Assembly (NCBI GenBank): GCA_905181785.1
Contig: CAJIZC010000003.1
Span: 1 to 64,000 of the forward strand
Origin: an uncultured Candidatus Poseidoniales archaeon
Lineage (GTDB): Archaea > Thermoplasmatota > Poseidoniia > Poseidoniales > Poseidoniaceae
Direction: 5' to 3'
DNA length: 64,000 nucleotides
Positions 43,161-52,020 of the stretch are shown in pieces; the stretch's first letter is position 1; every line of letters starts with the position of its first letter. The notes beneath the pieces were generated by a model, which was not told where the DNA came from, did not search any database, and saw only the letters and a list, made by a program, of their open reading frames with translations. The position numbers were made by a program, and so were the translations under genes.

Positions 43161-44390
43161 GTGGTAGCTTTGGACGAATTAGATCATGTAGAGTTTCTTC
43201 CGGAACCGGAAGATTCGAGGATCTTATCAGCCATCGACCCAGCAGCGGTTGGTTTCCAAGGGGCTTGGCGGGCAGAAGTGACCGGATGGGCACCGCTGCA
43301 AGCGGCACCCATTCAACGTCGCAGACGCCGGCGCGCAGCGGTAACGAACGGTCTTATCTTTGCGATTCTAAGTGTGGCCCTGTTTGCTGCTTGGAATTCA
43401 GGAATACTTCTGGTGGAACTAAGCCTGCCCGATTCAAAATGGGCCAACGAACAAGTCCAGTTGACAGACGCAGCAGAAGATGGTTTGTCCGGTGTTGGTG
43501 TTCGCGTCTGCATTGTGGATACGGGCATAGATCTCACGCATGACGCTCTCAGCGGGATTGAAGTGACGTTCAAAGATTTGAGGGGCAACTCTGTTGCTCC
43601 AATTGATTACGGAATGATTGCTCATGGAACACTCATGGCTGGTATTCTTGTCGCCAATCAGCATCAGATTGGCGCTGCACCAGGCATCACACTTGGCATC
43701 GCTGCGGCCTTAGGCACCGATGAGAACGGTGAAAACAGCGGTGATGAAGCAACCGTTGCGCAAGCCATTCGTTGGTGTCATGACACTTTTGAAGCGGACA
43801 TCATTTCACTCTCCCTCGGTGGAGAACAAAACCTCAACGCCCAACGTGAGGGAGCCACTGCATCTGCTGCTCGCCGTGCCGTCGATGCGGGTATTTTCGT
43901 TGTAGCCGCAGCAGGGAACGATGGTGGACCTGATGATGATGGTTTAGTTTCAGTCCCTGCTAACATACCCCGTGTAATCACGGTAGGCGCCACGAACATG
44001 AACTCTGAAGTATGGGGCAATTCGTCTGCAGGCTCTCAAGTGTTTGAAAACGGAAAACTACGCAACCATCCCCACCAAAAACCCGAAGTTGTGGCACCTG
44101 GAGTTGGGATCATCAGTACGGGAAACAACAACGCCTGGTTTTCAAGCAGTGGTACATCCGATGCCACGGTGTTCGTAACGGCTGCGCTCGCTTTGCTCCT
44201 CGAGGCTCACCCTCAATACAAACCACAATCTGACAGCAATGGTGCGTGCATCGATGCCGTCAAGATGGCGTTGATGAACACAGCCAGTCCACTCCATGAA
44301 CAAGGCGTTCATGACGACAGGTCTGGTTATGGCGAATTGCAGGCTTTGGATTGGATCGAAGAAGTTGGGTCAACCGCCCCTGATTGTTGA
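43161..44390 (+). CDS. Membrane-anchored subtilisin-family (S8) serine protease
   Basis: About 409 residues if translation starts at GTG 43161 (TTG 43158 is also possible). The longer in-frame ATG at 43011 would read out of frame through the end of aglB. A CATTATACC element near 43116 fits a promoter for the short start. The catalytic triad is complete: D120 (VCIVDTGID), H155 (AHGTLMAGI) and S333 (SSSGTSDATVF), plus the oxyanion asparagine in AAAGNDGG. A basic patch (RRRRRRAAV) followed by one TM helix near 59-84 predicts a type II topology with the protease outside. It starts 56 nt after aglB and could process surface glycoproteins. Substrate is inference. Confidence 0.82.
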   Translation: MVALDELDHVEFLPEPEDSRILSAIDPAAVGFQGAWRAEVTGWAPLQAAPIQRRRRRRAAVTNGLIFAILSVALFAAWNSGILLVELSLPDSKWANEQVQLTDAAEDGLSGVGVRVCIVDTGIDLTHDALSGIEVTFKDLRGNSVAPIDYGMIAHGTLMAGILVANQHQIGAAPGITLGIAAALGTDENGENSGDEATVAQAIRWCHDTFEADIISLSLGGEQNLNAQREGATASAARRAVDAGIFVVAAAGNDGGPDDDGLVSVPANIPRVITVGATNMNSEVWGNSSAGSQVFENGKLRNHPHQKPEVVAPGVGIISTGNNNAWFSSSGTSDATVFVTAALALLLEAHPQYKPQSDSNGACIDAVKMALMNTASPLHEQGVHDDRSGYGELQALDWIEEVGSTAPDC

Positions 44391-44557
44391 ACTCGAACCG
44401 GTGCGGTTTCATGTTCTCAAGTTGCAGTTAATGGCGTGGTCTGTCGTTTCGCGCACTTTTTGACTGATATTTTTAATCTCATTTGATATCATAGGCCAGA
44501 TTTAGACGATACAATAGGTTCTAAGTGATACCATTAGGGTGGCGGCAGGGGCGCAGT

Positions 44558-44565
44558 GTTATATC
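44558..44565 (+). promoter_or_regulatory. Candidate TATA box for the beta-helix surface protein
   Basis: GTTATATC lies 36 nt before the ATG at 44602 in a 211-nt gap. It overlaps a longer in-frame reading frame that starts at 44539, arguing that the true start is downstream. The rest of the gap 44391-44557 is AT-rich around 44460-44520 (TGATATTTTTAATC, then TGATATCA) but shows no gene. Confidence 0.4.
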
Positions 44566-44601
44566 TCTCGGTTCTATGGGATTGAATCGTTGGTGCCAGT
44601 A

Positions 44602-47600
44602 ATGTCTACACACACTTCCCGAAAAAGCCTATCGTTGGTCGCCCTCCTTCTTCTGTCAAGTTTTGCAGGATTAATCGCTCTTCCATCTGTGTCTGCCGTA
44701 AACGAAACCACCTCAGGTACCGTGACTGGGACCGAGACATGGACGGGGACAATGAACCTCGCTGGTGATGTTACGGTCGCTGAAGGCTCGAAACTCATCA
44801 TCAATGCAGGGACGACCGTTAACATTCCATACGGCTCTTTCATCGACGTCGAAGGCGCAATTTGCATCGGTTCGACAGCATGCGGGGCCAGCGCAGGATC
44901 CGCTCAAAACCAAGCCCGTTTTGTTTGGTCGGTCCCGTCAGCATCTGATTACGAAAAAGAAGGGCGTTGCTATGTTAACGGATCAAACACATACACCAAC
45001 ACCGATGCAGGATGCGGTTCGGGAATGATCATCCGCAAAACCATCGACCAGTCCGCAACCGCCACTGGAATCAATTATGCAGAATTCGTGAATGGTTATG
45101 GCTACCCAATCTATGTATCCACCCTTCAACAGGTGCAATACGGCGTTCTTGTTTTCGATGGCTCTTCTACCACAGCCACTGGACTCAGCTTCACCAACAT
45201 CAACACCACCAACGTCCTTGCCATCGATTTCGCAGCACCATCCCTCGTTGATTCCACCTTCACACTCGGCGTCGACGGGAACGGATACGACGCAGCGGCG
45301 CTCCGTGCCTACGGTGCCGGTGCTGGAATCTTGGCAACTGTTAACGTTCAAAATTCAGTGTTCACTGGCGATGCGGAACCAGACTGCAGCCAACAAGGCG
45401 GTGGTCGAACAGTGATTTTCATGGAAGAATCTTACATTAACCTCGATAACATCGAAGTCAATGACAACTCCTTCGGCGTGTTCCTTAAGGGCACCTCTGG
45501 TTGGTTAACGAACTCCACAATTAACGTAAAATGCAACGCTATTGACACCAACTCCCACAAAGAAACAGGGAACATCAAGCACACGTTGAACATTTACGAC
45601 AACATCATCACAACCGCTGAAGGTGCAGGGATTACTGCCTATGACGGAGCAATCGTCGACGCTCGAAACAACGTTATCTCTGGTGCAACCGAGTCATCAG
45701 GGTTTGGTATCCGATCCTCGACCGTTCAAATCCACAACAATGTCATCGGCCCTATCGGTGGCTGGAATGGATTGTGGATTTACGGAACTTCCGACGTTGT
45801 GGCAGAGAACAACACCATTCAAGACACAGCCAAGGAAGCTGTACTGATTGGTGAATACCACTTTGGCGACCAAGGCTGGAACGTTCCAACCCCAACCGCT
45901 GCTCGTTTGTACCTCGCCAACAACCAAATCTCCAACAACACAGGTACATGCAACTCTCAGTTGTATGGCGGCGACTTCGCTTGCCCCGCAATTCACGTGT
46001 TCATGTCCTCAGCAACTGTTTATGACAACACCGTCACAAATAACGCAGGCGACGGATTCCGAATCAAAGGCGGCATTGTCAACGCTCAACGCAATACAAT
46101 GGCTGTTGGAGGCTTCGCAGCTAACATTTCGATGTACGACGATAACTACGGAAACAAGTACGGCAGCATTGCTTACTTCTCCGGCAACAGTTACTCCAAC
46201 GCGTCCCAAGTCTACAACATTACAGAATCCCGTGTGACGGTTCAATCCGAATACATGCCAGATCCGGGTGCAGGCGAACTCTATCCTGTTTCGCTTCAGT
46301 GGCTCGGTGCGGAATGCCCGTACGTTCAAGACGAGTGCTTGCAAGTCCCCTCCACTGCAGCAATGCCTCCAGCCTTCATGCCCATGGCGCTTGAGGTTGT
46401 CTCCAACTCCACTGTGTTCTCGTTCGCAGACCTGCAAAACTTCGATCCAAGCAAGGTCCACGTCCAAAATCAGAATTCTGCTTGGGGCAGTCAAGTGCGA
46501 GAAGGGGAACTCGTTCGCTATCAAGTGAAAGCAAAGAACAGCAACGTCGTTGACGCTACTGTTGTGATCAGCGATGCTACGGGACTTCCGCTCTACACTT
46601 TGCAAACCGATGCCTTTGGTTTCACGCCGGAGATTTCTCTTCCAAGTGACTTCTACCTCGACCGAAACTGGAACCATTTGGTTGGTGAAACCAATGTCGA
46701 AGTGACAATCTCACCAGGGCTCACTGAATTCATGGATGAAAACACCTGTTCGGATGGGTATGACAACGATGGGGATACTTTCGTCGATGGCGCAGATTCG
46801 TCCCAAACTTCTGGAGACACCTCCAACTGTGACATTGGAAACAGAGAATTACCTTTCTACAGCGTGAATGCATTCAAGTTTAGCAAGGGTACAAAGGACT
46901 TTGATTTCGTCTTGAGCGGTGCTATTGATGATGTGATCAACCTCGACAACCTCAAACCAAGCGTTGCTGTTGCTCAAGGTGATGGAGCTTCCTTTGCCAC
47001 CACCGTTACCCTTACCGGTACCGCTTGGGACGGCATTGCTGGACCATACCCGTTGGACATCGTAGCCTATGAGAAGCAATTCGGTCTCGTCAAGCGAGTT
47101 GAAGTTCAGCCACCAGGCTCCACTGATTGGTACTCCGCTGTCGACACTTCTGGTGCCGGCGGCGAAATCTCCCTCTCGAACCATCCTTTCAAGGCGTGGT
47201 CCTTTGACTGGGACCTCTCTGCCCACCCTGAGGGAGAAGGGGATGTGACCTTCCGTGTCCGTTCCTACGACGGACTGGATTACTCTCCAATCGAAGTTCG
47301 TAAGTACAAACTCAACCTCGTCGCTCCTACGATCTTAGTGGAGACACCAAACGATGGTACATCTCATGACAACGCTAAGGTCACCTTCACAGGTAGTGCT
47401 AGCGATCCATATTCCGGTACATGGGGCAGCGACATCCAATCGATATGGTTCGACATCAGTGGACCGAATGATTACACTTCGCACTTTGCCATCGAGGGAT
47501 CAACCGTATGGTCCTATGATTGGAAATTCGAAGAATTGGTCAGTGGTTCCTACACGTTCAACATCTGGGCTGCTGACAGTGACTTCTGCATCGACATGAT

Positions 47601-48960
47601 TGGCACCTGCAACGCAGAAACACGAACCCTCACCATCATGAACGACAACGCTTTGCCGTTCGTTCAACTCAGCGAACCGATCAACAGCGATGTACTCCGT
47701 GCCTCCGAAGAACAACTGATTCAAGGTGTGGCCAGAGATAACGACGGGCAAGTCACACGGGTTGAAATCCAAATCCAAGATTTAGCCAGTGGTTTGATCC
47801 TCAGCAATGGACCCAACCCGATCACAACCTTTGCACCAAGCGGTGCTTGGGCGACCACATGGGACACTTCCAGACTGATTCATGACCAACAATACGAACT
47901 GGTCATCAGGGCCTACGACGGTGAAGATTACTCTGTTGAAGAGCGAATTCGCATCACCATTGACAACCCAACAGACGCCAACAACATTGCACCAATCTTC
48001 AATCAAACCGGCTGGGTTGGAACCATCACAGTGTTCTGTGATGCCAACTCGAACGCCATCGATCGCTGTGGCGAAGGAGCTGTCATCGACTTGACCGCAT
48101 TCTTCTCGGATCCTGATGGGACGGGTGAAGCAGAGAACGACCTCCTGTTTGACATCTTTAACGATGCTACGAATTTGGACGACGATAACTATGCAGATTA
48201 CGTAAGAATCAACGCTCAAGGGGTTGCTACCTACAATCCACCGTGGGTTCAACCAACCTCTGTTATCGCTGAATGGTCCCTCGTTGGACTGATGTTCGAA
48301 GCCCGCGACTCCTACGATTCCGTTGCCTATTCCTACAAGGTGAACGTCGTTGTTGTCTCGGTCGCCTTCAGCGCAGAACGCATCGATTCTGGTGCAGTTA
48401 CCGCAACCGATCCAGCCACTTTCTCTGGAAAAGGCCTTCCGAACAGCATCGTTGCTGCTCGGTTTGACGATGCTAAGGGCATCCGCTTGAACTCAACTCG
48501 TGTTGGTGCAGACGGAACATGGACAATGGACATCGCCAGCAACCAAATGTCAGGTGTTGAGGAAGCGAATGTCATCTTCGAAATGGATGGACAAGTCTAC
48601 TCGGCACCCGGAACAACGGCCAACTCGATGTTCGAACTTCGTTCACAGTCAGCAGATGCAAGCAGCGGAAACCTCCTGCTGATCATTGGAGCGATCGTCG
48701 GAGTCATCGTGCTCCTCGGGGCAGGTGCGTTCTTTTTCCAAGTCGAATACGAAGATTTTGATGAAGATGAATCCATGAATGAAGCAGCAGCTCCCGCTGA
48801 AGACCCATATGCATGGGGTAAAGCAAAGCAAACGCCTGTCGCCATTCCACAAGAAACAGCAACTGCTCCCGCAGCAGCAGCATCAACTCATCCCGGCTGG
48901 CTCTGGGACGAAACCACAAGCAGTTGGGTTCCAGATCCAAACTACGCCCCTGAACAGTGA
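44602..48960 (+). CDS. Giant surface-anchored right-handed beta-helix / Ig-like protein
   Basis: 1452 residues from ATG 44602, which places the signal peptide at ~1-30 (ending SVSA). The N-terminal TGTVTGTETWTG...LTIN-type module is shared with the CARDB protein at 29572. Residues ~60-560 are a parallel beta-helix with NosD/pectate-lyase-like rungs (NNVISGA, VHNNVIGPIG and NNTIQDTAKEAV-type turns). A calcium-like loop with cysteines (DGYDNDGDTFVDGAD) follows near 720. Several Ig-like/bacterial Ig modules run from ~800 to 1330. A TM helix near 1360-1380 leads to an acidic, Ala/Pro-rich tail ending GWLWDETTSSWVPDPNY. Beta-helices of this type bind or process polysaccharides, but no lyase catalytic residues can be assigned. 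Confidence 0.75.
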   Translation: MSTHTSRKSLSLVALLLLSSFAGLIALPSVSAVNETTSGTVTGTETWTGTMNLAGDVTVAEGSKLIINAGTTVNIPYGSFIDVEGAICIGSTACGASAGSAQNQARFVWSVPSASDYEKEGRCYVNGSNTYTNTDAGCGSGMIIRKTIDQSATATGINYAEFVNGYGYPIYVSTLQQVQYGVLVFDGSSTTATGLSFTNINTTNVLAIDFAAPSLVDSTFTLGVDGNGYDAAALRAYGAGAGILATVNVQNSVFTGDAEPDCSQQGGGRTVIFMEESYINLDNIEVNDNSFGVFLKGTSGWLTNSTINVKCNAIDTNSHKETGNIKHTLNIYDNIITTAEGAGITAYDGAIVDARNNVISGATESSGFGIRSSTVQIHNNVIGPIGGWNGLWIYGTSDVVAENNTIQDTAKEAVLIGEYHFGDQGWNVPTPTAARLYLANNQISNNTGTCNSQLYGGDFACPAIHVFMSSATVYDNTVTNNAGDGFRIKGGIVNAQRNTMAVGGFAANISMYDDNYGNKYGSIAYFSGNSYSNASQVYNITESRVTVQSEYMPDPGAGELYPVSLQWLGAECPYVQDECLQVPSTAAMPPAFMPMALEVVSNSTVFSFADLQNFDPSKVHVQNQNSAWGSQVREGELVRYQVKAKNSNVVDATVVISDATGLPLYTLQTDAFGFTPEISLPSDFYLDRNWNHLVGETNVEVTISPGLTEFMDENTCSDGYDNDGDTFVDGADSSQTSGDTSNCDIGNRELPFYSVNAFKFSKGTKDFDFVLSGAIDDVINLDNLKPSVAVAQGDGASFATTVTLTGTAWDGIAGPYPLDIVAYEKQFGLVKRVEVQPPGSTDWYSAVDTSGAGGEISLSNHPFKAWSFDWDLSAHPEGEGDVTFRVRSYDGLDYSPIEVRKYKLNLVAPTILVETPNDGTSHDNAKVTFTGSASDPYSGTWGSDIQSIWFDISGPNDYTSHFAIEGSTVWSYDWKFEELVSGSYTFNIWAADSDFCIDMIGTCNAETRTLTIMNDNALPFVQLSEPINSDVLRASEEQLIQGVARDNDGQVTRVEIQIQDLASGLILSNGPNPITTFAPSGAWATTWDTSRLIHDQQYELVIRAYDGEDYSVEERIRITIDNPTDANNIAPIFNQTGWVGTITVFCDANSNAIDRCGEGAVIDLTAFFSDPDGTGEAENDLLFDIFNDATNLDDDNYADYVRINAQGVATYNPPWVQPTSVIAEWSLVGLMFEARDSYDSVAYSYKVNVVVVSVAFSAERIDSGAVTATDPATFSGKGLPNSIVAARFDDAKGIRLNSTRVGADGTWTMDIASNQMSGVEEANVIFEMDGQVYSAPGTTANSMFELRSQSADASSGNLLLIIGAIVGVIVLLGAGAFFFQVEYEDFDEDESMNEAAAPAEDPYAWGKAKQTPVAIPQETATAPAAAASTHPGWLWDETTSSWVPDPNYAPEQ

Positions 48961-49018
48961 AGCAATCATTGGTCAGTGAGCCGTAAGAGTTGAAGAGGAT
49001 AAGCGTGGGTGGTCGTGT

Positions 49019-51544
49019 ATGGCAGTGCATCCGAAACCTGGCGTTCAGGAACGAATCCTCCTTCACTTGCTGGATTATACAGATTTTAAGAACAGCGTTG
49101 AGGTGCCGTTTGCGCTTTCTCAAATGGGCATCGCTAACGCCGTGGCGATTGCTCGTTCCAACGTCCCGAGGGCCATTGCCGGCCTCAAAGATCAAGGGTT
49201 GTTGATCGAGCGACAAGCTCACGTCAAAGGCGTTTCTCGCAAGCGCAAGGCCTACTTCCTCACCGATCCTGGGATGAATTTGAGTGAAGAAACTTGGCGA
49301 CGTCTTCGTTCCTTCCCGCTTAGGGCAATCCTCGAAGACGGGCAGTCCGTGCATTCTACACTCAGCGAGGTCAATGAAAAATTACCATTTTCGATGAGAC
49401 CAGTGGACATCATCCGCTACATGGATGACAACTGCGTTCTTGATGCACGAACCCTCTCTGCTGACTTGATTGAGCGTGATTTATCCAAGCACGTCGAAAA
49501 GCAACTTGTGACTTCCCTCGGTGATTTACCGAGGCTTCGCCATTTCTATGGCCGAGAAAAGGAGCTTGACAACATGGCGAGTTTGATCGAAGCAAGGGCA
49601 ACAACCTTGCTGGTGCCTGGTATCGCTGGAATCGGTAAAACAACGGTTGCCTCGAAACTCATTGAACGGTTTATGCATCGACGCAATCTTCTCTATCATC
49701 GCTGTCAAGATTGGGAGGGCTCCCGTTCGTTCTTTGAATCGGTTGCTGACTGGCTCGCCAACATCGGGAACTCAACCTTCGCAGATTACCTTGCAGCAAC
49801 CCCTGTCCCGCAACCGGCTGATGCTGCACGCTTGCTCGTCGATGCCTTGGAAGGTACGCCATCGTTGATCGTCATCGATGACTTCCATAAGGTGGCTGAT
49901 GCAACCCTCCATCAAACCTTCCAAGCAATGTCCTTAGCCCTACTTGGAAGCGAAGAAGAAATTGCTCTCGTCTTGTTCTCAAGATCGTTTAAGCCCGTTG
50001 TACCAACAAAGGACGCAGAAGGACGGATTGCTAGCTTAGTTTTGCCCTTGGACGGTCTTGATTCGGATGCTGGAAGAAAGTTACTCAGCAGCTTTGAGGA
50101 ACTTGCAGACGAACAGTGGTTGCACATCCACGGGCTCTCCCGTGGCCACCCCCTTGTCCTCGAACTGATCAACAGAGGTGCATCCGCAGGGGCCTTCCAC
50201 GAAACTCTTGAAAATTACGTGACGCTCGAAATCTTCTCCAAACTGAGTGCCGAACAAAAGCGGGTTCTCTCTGCCCTTGCCATTTACCGAGAACCAGTCG
50301 AACTTGCGGCACTCGCCAAACAAGGCCTCGACACCGACGAACTTGATTCACTGGTCGAGCAAGGCCTTGCACGTCAAGCGGACTCCGAAACATACGACGT
50401 GCACGATCTGATTCGTGAATTCCTTCTTCGCAGCCTTGACGAGACGACACGCAAATCCTTCCACGCAAAGTGCTGTGACTGGTATGCAAAGCAAAACCAA
50501 AGCCCGGACATTACCATTGAGCACATCTACCACTTGACATGTTCTGGTGGCCATGAAGAAGCATCCAACCTGATCGCCTCAGAAGGCAGAAACCTCGTTT
50601 CACAAGGTTACATGGAATTGCTTCCGCTCATGGAGGGCATCGATGGGGACGACATCAAACCTGAAACCTACATGCGTGTGTCACAACTACAGGGTGAAGT
50701 TTTGGTCCTCTTGGGACGCTTTTCGGAAGCAGAAGAAGTATTTTCTAACTCTCAAACCCTCGCAGCAACTTCCAAATCAACACTTGTTGAAGCGGAAATT
50801 CTTGCTGCACTTGCAGATATTTCGCTCAAGCAAGGCAACGCCGATAAAGCCCTCAGCATGCACAGGGAAGCCTTGGAGAAATTCATTCAACTTGAAGACG
50901 CCAAAGGGGCTGCACGTTCGTACAACAACATGGGGTACCTGCTGCGTCGGAAAAATGACCGGGTTAAGGCCCTTGAAGCCTATGGTGAAGTCGAAGCCAT
51001 TCTTCAGGAATCGGATGGGATCGAACTGATCGGTTCCCAGTTGATCCTCGCCCGCTCCTTCCTCGATTTGGGTGAAATCGACCGTGCAAGGGACCATGCT
51101 TTGCAAGCGTTTGAACGAACGGACGGCGGAGACGACCATGTTCTTCACGCCCGTGCTCAAGCCGTTTTGGGTCGTTACTACGCTAAAGTCGGTGATGCTG
51201 ATGTTGCTTCACACCACTATTCGACCGCCCTTGAAACCATGAGTGAAGCAGGTGACCTGCTTTCGCTCGTGGAGATCACAATCCTCCTCGGCGAAGTGGT
51301 CCAAGATGCAGGGAAGGCGGAAGAAGCCATGGAACACTATCGTGAAGCGCTTGTGATCGCAGAAGCGAACGACCTTCGAATGCAAATCGGAGAATTGTTA
51401 TCGCGCCTTGGCGGGGTGGCTCCAGACAAACCTCGTCGAATGGAATACCTACAGAGGGCGTTGGCTGTGTTTAGGGAACTGGGTGCTAAGTCTCGTATGC
51501 GAGAAGTGCAAGCACAGGTTCACGCTGCGGTCATGGGCCGTTGA
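49019..51544 (+). CDS. STAND-type ATPase regulator: winged-helix N terminus, P-loop NTPase, TPR array (MalT-like layout)
   Basis: 841 residues. An N-terminal winged-helix/MarR-like DNA-binding region (~5-90; ARSNVPRAIAGLKDQGLLIER is the recognition/wing segment, followed by KRKAYFLTDPG) is followed by a P-loop domain. Walker A is GIAGIGKTT with K207, and Walker B is LIVIDDFHK with D287/D288. An arginine-rich sensor and a second winged-helix (~400-470, DVHDLIREFLLR) follow. About eight TPR-like helical pairs fill ~520-830 (e.g. ARSYNNMGYLLRRKNDRVKALEAYGEVEAIL). This is the layout of MalT/LAL and related signal-responsive transcription regulators. The ligand is unknown. It lies convergent with the pilin-like operon, its stop 2 nt from that operon's last stop. 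Confidence 0.78.
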   Translation: MAVHPKPGVQERILLHLLDYTDFKNSVEVPFALSQMGIANAVAIARSNVPRAIAGLKDQGLLIERQAHVKGVSRKRKAYFLTDPGMNLSEETWRRLRSFPLRAILEDGQSVHSTLSEVNEKLPFSMRPVDIIRYMDDNCVLDARTLSADLIERDLSKHVEKQLVTSLGDLPRLRHFYGREKELDNMASLIEARATTLLVPGIAGIGKTTVASKLIERFMHRRNLLYHRCQDWEGSRSFFESVADWLANIGNSTFADYLAATPVPQPADAARLLVDALEGTPSLIVIDDFHKVADATLHQTFQAMSLALLGSEEEIALVLFSRSFKPVVPTKDAEGRIASLVLPLDGLDSDAGRKLLSSFEELADEQWLHIHGLSRGHPLVLELINRGASAGAFHETLENYVTLEIFSKLSAEQKRVLSALAIYREPVELAALAKQGLDTDELDSLVEQGLARQADSETYDVHDLIREFLLRSLDETTRKSFHAKCCDWYAKQNQSPDITIEHIYHLTCSGGHEEASNLIASEGRNLVSQGYMELLPLMEGIDGDDIKPETYMRVSQLQGEVLVLLGRFSEAEEVFSNSQTLAATSKSTLVEAEILAALADISLKQGNADKALSMHREALEKFIQLEDAKGAARSYNNMGYLLRRKNDRVKALEAYGEVEAILQESDGIELIGSQLILARSFLDLGEIDRARDHALQAFERTDGGDDHVLHARAQAVLGRYYAKVGDADVASHHYSTALETMSEAGDLLSLVEITILLGEVVQDAGKAEEAMEHYREALVIAEANDLRMQIGELLSRLGGVAPDKPRRMEYLQRALAVFRELGAKSRMREVQAQVHAAVMGR

Positions 51545-51546
51545 GC

Positions 51547-52020
51547 CTATTCGTGCTGTGGGCGATCGTATTCAATCGAAGTCACACCTTGGTAGTGAAC
51601 CACCCAGATGCTGTTGATTCCGGCTAAGGTGATTGTTCCTTCATGCGCACCAGCACCTGTGCCTGAAATCGAAATGTTGGTGTCCAAATCCCCTGTTTTG
51701 TGAATCAACTCGATGTTGGTATCGCTCAGCACCAGAACAAACTGGGATTCATCCGCTTCAGTGAGTCGCCAGTCGACGCGTTCTGCGTAATCGATAGAGC
51801 CCATGCGGCTCGCTTCATCAGCTCGTTCGACCGCAGCTGCGAGGTCGTCCATGTTGGCTTGAATTGCATTTTCATTCCAACGCTCTCTTGTGGCGGTCTC
51901 GATGTCCCACGCCCAAAGGCTGAACATGGTCAACAGCAACACCCCCAAAAGGAATGTGAAAATGTACCCAAGTTCGGTTGCAGCAGCGCTTGTGTCCTTG
52001 CGAAGTGCCGTGCGATTCAT
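51547..52020 (-). CDS. Pilin-like (class III signal/DUF7266-type) small membrane protein
   Basis: 157 residues. A short basic N terminus is followed by a small/hydrophobic helix (TELGYIFTFLLGVLLLTMFSLWAW, about 15-40) and an alpha-helical spine, then a beta-rich C-terminal domain. This is the archaeal type IV pilin/pseudopilin plan, with a predicted prepilin-peptidase site after the basic segment. It is the third gene of a leftward operon: its ATG overlaps the preceding stop as ATGA. It has no catalytic residues. No assembly ATPase or membrane core protein is nearby. Confidence 0.65.
   Translation of the reverse strand: MNRTALRKDTSAAATELGYIFTFLLGVLLLTMFSLWAWDIETATRERWNENAIQANMDDLAAAVERADEASRMGSIDYAERVDWRLTEADESQFVLVLSDTNIELIHKTGDLDTNISISGTGAGAHEGTITLAGINSIWVVHYQGVTSIEYDRPQHE

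Noticed and set aside
46009-46677. 222-codon minus-strand frame inside the beta-helix protein
   Set aside because: Antisense to a continuous secreted-protein frame with signal peptide and anchor; no independent promoter or motif.
48704-49354. 216-codon minus-strand frame across the beta-helix gene end and the STAND gene start
   Set aside because: It spans two real genes on the other strand, including a conserved winged-helix region, and has no recognisable motif.
49019-51544. STAND ATPase as an antiviral (Avs-like) defence gene
   Set aside because: No effector nuclease or protease domain, no defence neighbours, and an N-terminal winged helix fits a transcription regulator better.
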